Origin: Salegentibacter mishustinae
Lineage (GTDB): Bacteria > Bacteroidota > Bacteroidia > Flavobacteriales > Flavobacteriaceae
Assembly (NCBI RefSeq): GCF_002900095.1
Contig: NZ_LLKN01000002.1
Span: 1,240,001 to 1,304,000, forward strand
Length of the DNA: 64,000 nucleotides
Direction: 5' to 3'
Shown: piece after piece, positions 33,445 to 40,842 of the stretch
How positions within the stretch are numbered: position 1 is the first letter of the stretch
Layout: every line of letters begins with the position of its first letter
The notes under the pieces: model-generated
The model's input: only the letters and a program-made list of their open reading frames with translations
Database searches by the model: none
What the model was told of the DNA's origin: nothing
Translations under genes and position numbers: made by a program

Positions 33445-34107
33445 TTATTCTCTTTTATCACGACTACTTTTCTCAAAAGCAATCAAATTAAATAACTCCC
33501 GCATTCTGCTTCTAACACGGTTCCCATAGCGCTCTTCCAATTCTTCAGCATTTAAATTTGTAGTAGCGTGTGTCTTCAATCTTTTACGGGTTTCAAGGTA
33601 GAGTTCATATCTTGAAAGCAATACTTCACCCATCACATTCAAATCTTTGCCATAGAATCTCCCAGGGGGCTCTACACCCAGGTCATCAAAGCAGAAAAAC
33701 TTAGTATTACCATAATCTTCAATGGTTTTATAACCCAAGTGGTTAAAACTAAAAGTAACGTTGCGGCAAGGAATCATTTCATATGGACGTTGCCTGGGAG
33801 CCAAATGCCTTAATAATTTCATTAATGAAGTCTTTCCACATCCTACCGGTCCGGAGAGTAAAATTCCTTTCTCAATATCCAATCCATATTTTTTGCAGTT
33901 GTCTTTATCCCTTAGGAAATATGAAATTAGTTTTAGCAGAATAGTTTTGTCTTCTTTGTAAATCTTGAATTGCTTTCCAAAAAGAAGCTTTCCCTTGGCA
34001 TTGAGATAAATTAAGATTTTTTTGAAATCATAGTGCACGTAGCTCCCATCAAATTTGCCCAGGGAATACTCCACGCCACCTTCGGTTATTTTAGAGGGGT
34101 TGACCAT
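33445..34107 (-). CDS. DnaC/IstB-like ATPase (replication helper of the element)
   Basis: 220 residues with Walker A GPVGCGKT in ILLSGPVGCGKTSLMKLLRHLA, Walker B KFFCFDDLGVEPPG and a sensor region KTHATTNLNAEELEERYGNRVRSRMRELF typical of helicase-loading DnaC/IstB ATPases. It overlaps the preceding replication-like gene by 17 bases on the same strand. These two are regularly found together in Bacteroidota elements and would support replication of the excised circle. Confidence 0.83.
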   Translation of the reverse strand: MVNPSKITEGGVEYSLGKFDGSYVHYDFKKILIYLNAKGKLLFGKQFKIYKEDKTILLKLISYFLRDKDNCKKYGLDIEKGILLSGPVGCGKTSLMKLLRHLAPRQRPYEMIPCRNVTFSFNHLGYKTIEDYGNTKFFCFDDLGVEPPGRFYGKDLNVMGEVLLSRYELYLETRKRLKTHATTNLNAEELEERYGNRVRSRMRELFNLIAFEKSSRDKRE

Positions 34108-34843
34108 AATCTTTATTTTTACTGGTTCGCAAGTTGTCCCGGAATTGGGACGCCCCGTTTTGGTATGTCTTCTTTTTTTCTTTGGCCAGCATAAATTTAT
34201 CCATCCAATGCATGGCTAGTGCCTGCCAATCTCTGATCTCTAATCCATCACTGGTTTTCCATTCCCTACTTTGATAATATTCAAAGAATTTTTTTCCGTA
34301 ATCCGAATTAAAATTTTTACTATTAAAAAAATCTAAAATTACCTTCAAGCTGTTTGGTTGTTTATTATGTTTTCTTTGTTTGGTATTGTTTATAGTAGAT
34401 ACCAATGCTTGTCCACCTATGGGACGCTGTGAGTACACAGCTTGTCCATTATTGGGAGGGTGCCGATTCATTACAGGTTCTTCTATGGGATGGTAGCGTT
34501 CCGCAAGTTGTTCTAGTTTGGGATCGTAATGTCCCTGATCTGGTTCATCGGTTGTCCCAATAATGGCCATCTTAATTTTACTGCCTTTGTAGGGATTATT
34601 TGATGGGAAGTAGCTAAGGTATTCCCAAGTATCAAGATCGGTTACACACCTATGATAAGTAGATTTTGAACCGATCTTGGCTACCTTCATTAAATCCCTT
34701 CGATTAACAAAAAAGTTATCTGCAAACCGGCTGCTATTCCATTCCTGGAATAAGGCCATATACAAACTGATATGGGTAGGATTTAAACGGTCATCAAAAT
34801 AGAATTTCTCAAAAGCGGCGTTTAGTTGCTTGATATAGTTCAT
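34091..34843 (-). CDS. DnaD/replisome-organiser-like protein
   Basis: 250 residues. The N-terminal ~100 residues form a winged-helix type region (MNYIKQLNAAFEKFYFDDRLNPTHISLYMALFQEWN...NRRDLMKVAKIGSKSTYHRCVTDLDTWEYL). A variable Pro/Gln-rich linker comes next, then a C-terminal helix pair (VILDFFNSKNFNSDYGKKFFEYYQSREWKTSDGLEIRDWQALAMHWMDKF) like the DnaD/phage replication family. It overlaps the DnaC-like gene and lies two bases after the excisionase-like gene, so the three form an operon. Confidence 0.72.
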   Translation of the reverse strand: MNYIKQLNAAFEKFYFDDRLNPTHISLYMALFQEWNSSRFADNFFVNRRDLMKVAKIGSKSTYHRCVTDLDTWEYLSYFPSNNPYKGSKIKMAIIGTTDEPDQGHYDPKLEQLAERYHPIEEPVMNRHPPNNGQAVYSQRPIGGQALVSTINNTKQRKHNKQPNSLKVILDFFNSKNFNSDYGKKFFEYYQSREWKTSDGLEIRDWQALAMHWMDKFMLAKEKKKTYQNGASQFRDNLRTSKNKDYGQPL

Positions 34844-34845
34844 TG

Positions 34846-35127
34846 TTATAGATCTAAATTAAGTACACGATTATCTTCCATGACCTTTTGGATTTCCGCA
34901 GCATCATAATAAATAATCCCGCCTATTTTGGTATAGGGTAGCGTGCCGTTTACTCGGAGGTTTTGAAGTGTTCCCGGGCTTATTTGTAAATAATCCATAA
35001 CTTCTGAAGATTTCAGATATTTTTTTATTCTACCTGGTTTCTGCTCGTTCAGTAGTTGTTTAATGTCTTCGAGTAACTCTATTTTGAAATCCTGAAGATC
35101 GTCTGTAGTAATAATTGATGTTGGCAT
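34846..35127 (-). CDS. Excisionase-like helix-turn-helix protein
   Basis: 93 residues: acidic N-terminal helix, then a MerR/Xis-type winged helix (YLKSSEVMDYLQISPGTLQNLRVNGTLPYTKIGGIIYYDAAEIQKVM). The fold is that of excisionase or element regulatory proteins in Bacteroidota. It is the first gene of the unit with the DnaD- and DnaC-like genes. Upstream at 35233-35251 lies the palindrome TTTTTCG-n5-CGAAAAA, a possible operator. Confidence 0.78.
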   Translation of the reverse strand: MPTSIITTDDLQDFKIELLEDIKQLLNEQKPGRIKKYLKSSEVMDYLQISPGTLQNLRVNGTLPYTKIGGIIYYDAAEIQKVMEDNRVLNLDL

Positions 35128-35232
35128 AATAGAACAAATTTTATGGCTGGGAACATTTCATTTGTTAGTTCCTGACCTGGTTTATAATTGTTCTATAAAA
35201 TTGAAATTGTTTCCAGGAAATAATTCCCTAGG

Positions 35233-35251
35233 TTTTTCGTAGTACGAAAAA
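35233..35251. promoter_or_regulatory. Palindrome upstream of the excisionase-like gene
   Basis: TTTTTCG (35233-35239) and CGAAAAA (35245-35251) with five bases between, 106-124 bases upstream. A related TTTTCGTAGTAACGA occurs near 35352, close to the rteC stop. Confidence 0.4.
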
Positions 35252-35380
35252 GTTTAACGTTTAATAGAAAACGATGAGAATTGATTCAATTTAAGATTCA
35301 GGTAGGAGGGAAGAAGTAGAAATTCTTTGTAAAATTAATGGAGCGCTGATTTTCGTAGTAACGATTTACTTCGAAAAAAA

Positions 35381-36265
35381 TTATTTTTCATCATCCTGTC
35401 GCATTTTGGCTTCCAACTTTGCAGCTATTTGGTGAAGATATTTACTCCTAGGATCTTTTCTGGCTCTCATCTCACTATAAGTCTTATGATAATTATCGAG
35501 CTTAATATTAAAAAAGTCTTCAAATGCAGAGATAAGTGTTTTAAGATCTGCAGTCCCATGGTTGATATCCCCTTTAAGGTATAAACCATAAATTACTTCT
35601 ACTAAGGAAGTTTTAGATCCAGACCATAGTAGAAGATTTGGTTGACGTTCCCGGAAATCTCCGCTACTTCCCGGTTGAATCAGTTCCAACTTCTCCCGAA
35701 TATAATGTATGTAGCGGTAAAGCGCCTGGACCTTAGACCAAAGCATATCGTGGCTGGTCGAAAATTCAGGATTTTGATAATAGTTTATAGTAGGGCTAAA
35801 GGAGAAATCCATCTTACCACTGCGGCTGAAAAATTGTGGATCCAGGTAATTGTGGTTTTGCTCCATATAGTTGACAAAACTGTTATTTTCAGAAAAAAAT
35901 CTATTGATCTTTTTAACCTCCTTTTCCAAATAACGAACTTTATGAGAATTACCGACTTTTGGGAGCTTTAATTCACAAGACCGGACTTCGGTGAAATAAA
36001 TAAGATAGCTCATAGGTAACGGTTTTATATTTTTAAAAAACTCGATTTCTGCTTGAGTATTTTCAAAATCATCCTTATCTACTTGCTTTTGCAATTTGGA
36101 AAGAATTTTAATGCATAAACTAATGCCATCTTCAGCTTTCTTCAAATCAGGTTTACCTGACTGAATTAAGCTTTCAACATTTTCGCTGAATATAGACATT
36201 GTTTTCTCGAACATGAGATTTGTATTTAATGAAAACAAATAATGCCTTTGCTGTGCTATTTTCAA
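35381..36265 (-). CDS. rteC: RteC-like element regulator
   Basis: 294 residues; an alternative start is Met18 (MFEKTMSIFSEN) at 36214. The conserved RteC segment FFKNIKPLPMSYLIYFTEVRSCELKLP is present, with a helical N-terminal half and a C-terminal winged-helix-like region (LYLKGDINHGTADLKTLISAFEDFFNIKLDNYHKTYSEMRARKD). In CTnDOT, RteC activates excision genes. No rteA/rteB pair is present in the window. A G6-TGTT motif lies just upstream. Confidence 0.82.
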   Translation of the reverse strand: MKIAQQRHYLFSLNTNLMFEKTMSIFSENVESLIQSGKPDLKKAEDGISLCIKILSKLQKQVDKDDFENTQAEIEFFKNIKPLPMSYLIYFTEVRSCELKLPKVGNSHKVRYLEKEVKKINRFFSENNSFVNYMEQNHNYLDPQFFSRSGKMDFSFSPTINYYQNPEFSTSHDMLWSKVQALYRYIHYIREKLELIQPGSSGDFRERQPNLLLWSGSKTSLVEVIYGLYLKGDINHGTADLKTLISAFEDFFNIKLDNYHKTYSEMRARKDPRSKYLHQIAAKLEAKMRQDDEK

Positions 36266-36305
36266 TACGGCTTTTTAAAGGGTAAATATTTAAAAATATG
36301 CTTCA

Positions 36306-36318
36306 AAGGGGGGTGTTA
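36306..36318. promoter_or_regulatory. Second copy of the G6-TGTT motif, upstream of rteC
   Basis: AAGGGGGGTGTTA overlaps the stop of the aminotransferase-GNAT gene and lies about 40 bases upstream of the first rteC start. It matches the copy at 26028 over 12 bases. Confidence 0.35.
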
Positions 36319-38733
36319 ATCTTTTTGTAGCCAATCTAAAGCTTCAAGACTGAAGTTATCATCCGCTTGAACATAGGCTATTTTTGGTATTAAAGTGGCT
36401 CCCAATTTCTTTTTTTCAAAACTTGCACTAAAGCCAAAGTTAATTTTATCGAATTTTAAAGTCCCGGCGGTTTTTATTGACTGGTATAAAAGCTGACGAT
36501 AGACATTGAATTTTTCATTATATCCATAATCCATCCCTACAAAAGCAGGTATAAAAGTTTTGCCGGATCGCGTTATAAACATCACACCTAGGATCTTATC
36601 CGGTACGTCGGGATTATCTGCTTTAAGATATAATGCTAGAAAATCCCACTTCGGACTTTTAACCATTTCAGCAAATAGCTTTTTAGGAAATTTAAAAGTG
36701 TTAATTCCTAAGTTGTTTCTCCAAACCTGTTCAAATAATTGGTGATATTTATCAATTTCTTCTGGGGTAGGTGAGCATACAATCCTGGTTTTAAAGTAAT
36801 TCTCAAATGCCTTGATATCCTTTTTGAAATGTTTCCTGGAGCGTTTGCTGAGTGTAGAAATATATTGTTCTTCATTCTCCCAGTTAAAATTGGCAATTTC
36901 GCAGGAATCGGGCATATCTACGGAAATGAAACCTTGCTTGTGAAGAAAAGTGTTCAGCGTATTTGTTTTTTCAAAATCCCTTAAAATGATGAGTTTAGCC
37001 CCTACGTTAGATTTTATTTCATCAATTTTCTCTAAAAATAACCGCATGGCTTGAATGCGTTGAGGATGATCATCGTCTAAAAACAAATGGGCTCCTTCTG
37101 AAAAAACGGATCCTAAGGATAGCACCATATCCGTCATATAATAGGGGTCCTTTAAGCGCATTTCTTCAATGGCTTTCGAGGTTTTTGCATCAGACAGCAT
37201 ATCATTTTTTAAAAGCGCACTGGTAAGAGGTGCCGCCAAAATGATTTTCCCTGTTTTGTCTTTTATGGTAATGTAATGGAAGCCCCAATTATGCTCCTTT
37301 AAATTATTATTGGTAAAAACTTTCTCTAAAAAATCAAGACCGTCCCAGTCAAAAGTACCTTTACCGGAAAAGCAGGTATCCCATTCCGATTTATTTATTT
37401 GTTGAATGGTTTCGGTATATTCCAGGTTTAGTTCATCGATTTGAGTAGTGGCAGGATTATTTTTTTCAGTTGTTCGAATTCCAAATGATTTGTAAATGCT
37501 GGTTAAATCAGTATGGGTTTCTTCTATAGCCAGGGGAAAGTGATAGCTCATCGCATCTACCAGTGCTTTTATATCTTTCAATTCATTATGCCTGGAAATC
37601 GTAATTCTAACTCCGGTATTTTTAACCGGAACTGCCGGAAACAAACCAAGGTTAACAAAAAAACCGGCCTCCATCATTTTACTTACAAAATTATACCCTG
37701 TAGCCGGTAGCCCTGTACCAATATAAAATACCGGGGAGGTATTCTTATGTACCAGCGGTAGATCAGAAGTCTCTAATAATTGATTAAAATAATCAATTTT
37801 AGCAGCTAAGTCTGACTGTAATTCATAGATTTCAGAAGATAGATGAATCTCCGCAGAAGCGGTTGCAGCAGCAACTGAAGCAGGTTCCAATTGGGCTGAA
37901 AATGTAAGGGGTCCTCCGAAATTTTTAATTTTTTTATGCAATTTTTTATCAGGACATACCAGCACCGCACCACTAGCCCCAAAAGTTTTACTCAACGTGC
38001 CGAACAGTAATATATTTTCTGGAAGGTCTTGAAATACAGACATAACATAACCCGAACCGTGCTTTCCTTTCCAACTCATTCCGTGAACATCATCAATGTA
38101 AAGATTTAACTGCGGGTATTTTTTGGATAACTCCATTAAGTCTTTTAAAGGGGCAAAATCCCCGTACATGGAATAAACCCCGTCTGCCATATACCAAATT
38201 TTATTGGCCTTATTTCTTAAGTCTTTGATATAATGTTCCAACATATCCATATTGCTATGCCTAATCATCCTTACTGTGACTCCTTTTGATTTTAAAACCT
38301 CCGTGGCACTTTGAACACTCCAGTGTACCTGGTGATCCAAGATTACCGCATCACCATCCCTTACCGCTGTGGGAATGACTGCTAAATGCCCAAGTGTACT
38401 ATTTTTAGTGATGAGTATGGGATGCTGGTACATTTGGAAAATTTTTTCTTCCAAGGGCGCATAGAGCGGATGTGAAATATATGTTTTGGATAAAGGAAAC
38501 TGGGTTCCGTATTTTTCAATAGCATTTATTGCTGCTCTTTTTAACCTTTTATCTTGTTCAAGTCCCAAGTAACCCGTGGTTCCGAAGTGATAGGAACGTT
38601 TTCCGTTGATGGTTATATGCCGCCCGTTTAATTCATTGCCCTCTGCATGGAGATGGATTACCCCAGCATTGGTAGCATTAGTTATTACTTCATCAACCGT
38701 ATCCAGGAAATTATTGTGTTTAACTTTAGCCAT
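36316..38733 (-). CDS. Fusion enzyme: alpha-oxoamine synthase-type aminotransferase + GNAT-like domain
   Basis: 805 residues. Residues ~25-420 are a PLP enzyme of the alpha-oxoamine synthase group (AONS/KBL/SPT): YHFGTTGYLGL, the DDVHG loop (about 214-218) and the PLP Lys249 in FGTLSKTFGASG. These enzymes join an amino acid to an acyl thioester with loss of CO2. From about 440 the rest resembles GNAT/FemAB-type acyltransferases (KTSKAIEEMRLKDPYYMTDMVLSLG, FWALYLKADNP-like strand, NFGFSASFEKKKLGATLIPKIAYV). A two-step lipid or signal synthesis, condensation and then N-acylation, is a reasonable guess. It lies 50 bases upstream of rteC on the same strand; whether it is cargo of the element is open. 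Confidence 0.78.
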   Translation of the reverse strand: MAKVKHNNFLDTVDEVITNATNAGVIHLHAEGNELNGRHITINGKRSYHFGTTGYLGLEQDKRLKRAAINAIEKYGTQFPLSKTYISHPLYAPLEEKIFQMYQHPILITKNSTLGHLAVIPTAVRDGDAVILDHQVHWSVQSATEVLKSKGVTVRMIRHSNMDMLEHYIKDLRNKANKIWYMADGVYSMYGDFAPLKDLMELSKKYPQLNLYIDDVHGMSWKGKHGSGYVMSVFQDLPENILLFGTLSKTFGASGAVLVCPDKKLHKKIKNFGGPLTFSAQLEPASVAAATASAEIHLSSEIYELQSDLAAKIDYFNQLLETSDLPLVHKNTSPVFYIGTGLPATGYNFVSKMMEAGFFVNLGLFPAVPVKNTGVRITISRHNELKDIKALVDAMSYHFPLAIEETHTDLTSIYKSFGIRTTEKNNPATTQIDELNLEYTETIQQINKSEWDTCFSGKGTFDWDGLDFLEKVFTNNNLKEHNWGFHYITIKDKTGKIILAAPLTSALLKNDMLSDAKTSKAIEEMRLKDPYYMTDMVLSLGSVFSEGAHLFLDDDHPQRIQAMRLFLEKIDEIKSNVGAKLIILRDFEKTNTLNTFLHKQGFISVDMPDSCEIANFNWENEEQYISTLSKRSRKHFKKDIKAFENYFKTRIVCSPTPEEIDKYHQLFEQVWRNNLGINTFKFPKKLFAEMVKSPKWDFLALYLKADNPDVPDKILGVMFITRSGKTFIPAFVGMDYGYNEKFNVYRQLLYQSIKTAGTLKFDKINFGFSASFEKKKLGATLIPKIAYVQADDNFSLEALDWLQKD

Positions 38734-38957
38734 AACTTTTGATATGAAAATTTCCTTTTCAAGCTATGATAAAAATCTATTAAAATCCTGAGCGTTATAA
38801 TAAAAAGTCTTTTCAGAACAGTTATTCGGCTTTTCGTTCAAATAGCACTAAAACCTATGAGATTAACTTTATCACATAATATATAATTCAAGAAAAATGT
38901 TCTGGTAAGACGTATTGGAATTTTATTTTATATTAGTGATATCCAAATTATTACGGG

Positions 38958-39329
38958 ATGGTTGTGGATGGTACTTATGCAAAAATGTGGATTTCCAGGG
39001 GGATCCTATACTTTGTCTATAAAGAAATTTATGAGATCAATAGGAGTATGGCCAAACAGATCGTAAGCCAGCGATTACAGCTGCAGAATGAAAATTCATA
39101 TCCTATATTTTGTGATCTAAGAGCCGTTACCCTTGCACAAAAACAAGCCAGGGACTATTTGGCTATTGAAGGTGCATATATGACAACGGCACTAGCCCTA
39201 CTAGTTGAAGATGAGCACGCCATGGTAATCGCCCAGATGTATATTAAAACAAATAGCCCGGCTTATCCTACCCAAGTATTTACTAATAAGGAAAAGGCAC
39301 TTTCGTTCTTGCAGGACTATAAAAAGTAA
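38958..39329 (+). CDS. STAS/SpoIIAA-like small protein
   Basis: 123 residues. Strand GTYAKMWISRGILYFVYKE, then helix INRSMAKQIVSQRLQLQ, strand YPIFCDLRAV, helix LAQKQARDYLAIEGAYMTTALALLVEDEHAMVIAQMYI and a C-terminal helix (NKEKALSFLQDYKK) give the alternating alpha-beta look of STAS-like or SpoIIAA-like proteins common in Flavobacteriia. Function unknown. It lies 20 bases before the AraC-type regulator and is probably co-transcribed. Confidence 0.55.
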   Translation: MVVDGTYAKMWISRGILYFVYKEIYEINRSMAKQIVSQRLQLQNENSYPIFCDLRAVTLAQKQARDYLAIEGAYMTTALALLVEDEHAMVIAQMYIKTNSPAYPTQVFTNKEKALSFLQDYKK

Positions 39330-39349
39330 CCATTAATAAAATAATAATT

Positions 39350-40273
39350 ATGGAAAAGCAAATCAGCAACGAGGAGAAAATGAGGTTCAATTCTTTGTAC
39401 CAACAAATCATCGAGATTGCCTGTGGTAATTTTATGTTTCGCCAGGAACCGACTGGTCGCCGAGACCCACTAGATACTATTGGCGTATTACTAAATATGA
39501 TGTCCGAGGAAATTTATAATTCCTGTTTCAAATCCCAGGAGCAGGAGGAACCTCCGGAATATCATTTTTCAATATTCCTGGATAATAGCTATCATATAAC
39601 TTCCTATACTACCAAAACTCCCAAAATCCTGAATTGGGAGGACAAAAAAATTGATAGGCCAGTTTCAGAAATTCTTTCAAATAATTCTGTAACTATTTTA
39701 AAAGAGGAATTGGAGTCTAATGGAGGGAAAACTTATCAGCGATTAATTTCATTAGACTTTCTAACTGAAAATAAAAGCCTATACAGGACTCCCTGCACTA
39801 TTCAGAAGATGACGGGAATTAATTCAGAATGTTCTTATGTAATTACCGCTTTTCGTTTCGAAAATAAAAATGAGGAGGACGAGAAAGATAGGAATACCAC
39901 CCGTTCTTCAAAATCAGGAAAGAAGGAAAGTACAGCAACAAAATTACTCCTAAAACAAGTGCGTCTCTATATTCTCCGGAACCTACATACGGAACTACCT
40001 TCCCTTAAGGAATTGGGACTTATTCACCGTACGAATAAAACCAAGCTCAAAGAAGAATTTAAGAAAATGTATGGCACTACCATACCTCGGTTCCATATGA
40101 AAAAAAGGCTCGAAAAAGGTGCTCTTTTAATTCGAAGTACGGAATTGCCTATTTCCATAATTATGCAGAAATGCGGTTTTAAAGATCACTCACATTTTTC
40201 TAAAAATTTCAAGCTTCAATATGGTCAGACGCCTTCGCAATATAGAATGGAAAATGCCTGGTCAATTCAATAA
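39350..40273 (+). CDS. AraC-family transcriptional regulator
   Basis: 307 residues with a C-terminal AraC/XylS double helix-turn-helix (LPSLKELGLIHRTNKTKLKEEFKKMYGTTIPRFHMKKRLEKGALLIRSTELPISIIMQKCGFKDHSHFSKNFKLQYGQTPSQYR). The N-terminal ~190 residues have no recognised sensor domain; a charged, low-complexity linker (NEEDEKDRNTTRSSKSGKKES) joins the two. In Flavobacteriia such regulators often sit next to DUF6520 genes, as here. Confidence 0.85.
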   Translation: MEKQISNEEKMRFNSLYQQIIEIACGNFMFRQEPTGRRDPLDTIGVLLNMMSEEIYNSCFKSQEQEEPPEYHFSIFLDNSYHITSYTTKTPKILNWEDKKIDRPVSEILSNNSVTILKEELESNGGKTYQRLISLDFLTENKSLYRTPCTIQKMTGINSECSYVITAFRFENKNEEDEKDRNTTRSSKSGKKESTATKLLLKQVRLYILRNLHTELPSLKELGLIHRTNKTKLKEEFKKMYGTTIPRFHMKKRLEKGALLIRSTELPISIIMQKCGFKDHSHFSKNFKLQYGQTPSQYRMENAWSIQ

Positions 40274-40491
40274 CAGAATAGTTTTTCGGCTTTAGCGACC
40301 ATTTTGTTTGAGTTTATTTGATGAATTTTACTATTGTAAATGATAGTAGCCATAAGCTTATACTACTTTCAAATTTCAGGAATGCACTGGAATATTTACA
40401 CCATAAAAGAAATGTTACAAATCTTTTTGCGCAGAAAGTAGGAGAAGCCGAAAATCCTTCAAAGAGTAGGTATATATTAAAACTTTATATT

Positions 40492-40779
40492 ATGAAAAAG
40501 TTATTTTTAATTCCAGCAATGGCGCTTCTTGTTGTTTTAGGTATGTCCTTTACAAGTTTAGGAAGTGAAACCGATATTCAACCGGAACCGGTTGCGAATG
40601 ATTATGTGCTGCTCAATGGATCTTGGCAGTCTATACCAGAACAAGCTTGTGATCCGGGAGGAGAAATTTGCCAAGTTCAGTTTGGTGAAAATGGTCCTGT
40701 TTATGATGTTTATGATGAAATGGACAGGAATACGCGTAAATCGAGTACCTCTGAAGATCCGACCATTATTAATCCCTAA
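40492..40779 (+). CDS. DUF6520-like secreted small protein
   Basis: 95 residues from the ATG at 40492, which begins a signal peptide (MKKLFLIPAMALLVVLGMSF). The open frame runs 58 codons further upstream with no such start, so the internal Met is chosen. The mature part carries one Cys pair in QACDPGGEICQVQF and an acidic, Asp/Tyr-rich tail. This fits the DUF6520 family of Bacteroidota, of unknown function. It faces the SusC-SusD-M16 operon across a bidirectional terminator. Confidence 0.7.
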   Translation: MKKLFLIPAMALLVVLGMSFTSLGSETDIQPEPVANDYVLLNGSWQSIPEQACDPGGEICQVQFGENGPVYDVYDEMDRNTRKSSTSEDPTIINP

Positions 40780-40796
40780 TTGAATACTTTAGGTAT

Positions 40797-40828
40797 AAGG
40801 CACATCACCACTAATTGGGATGTGCCTT
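40797..40828. terminator. Bidirectional terminator
   Basis: AAGGCACATC and GATGTGCCTT form a perfect ten-base-pair stem with a 12-base loop and T-run to the right. It lies between the convergent DUF6520-like and M16 genes. Confidence 0.85.
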
Positions 40829-40842
40829 TTTATATCTTATTT

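Noticed and set aside
26028-36318. G6 motifs at 26028 and 36306 as extra CsoR operators
   Set aside because: They lack the GGTnnCC half that four of the metal-cluster sites share and lie before unrelated genes.
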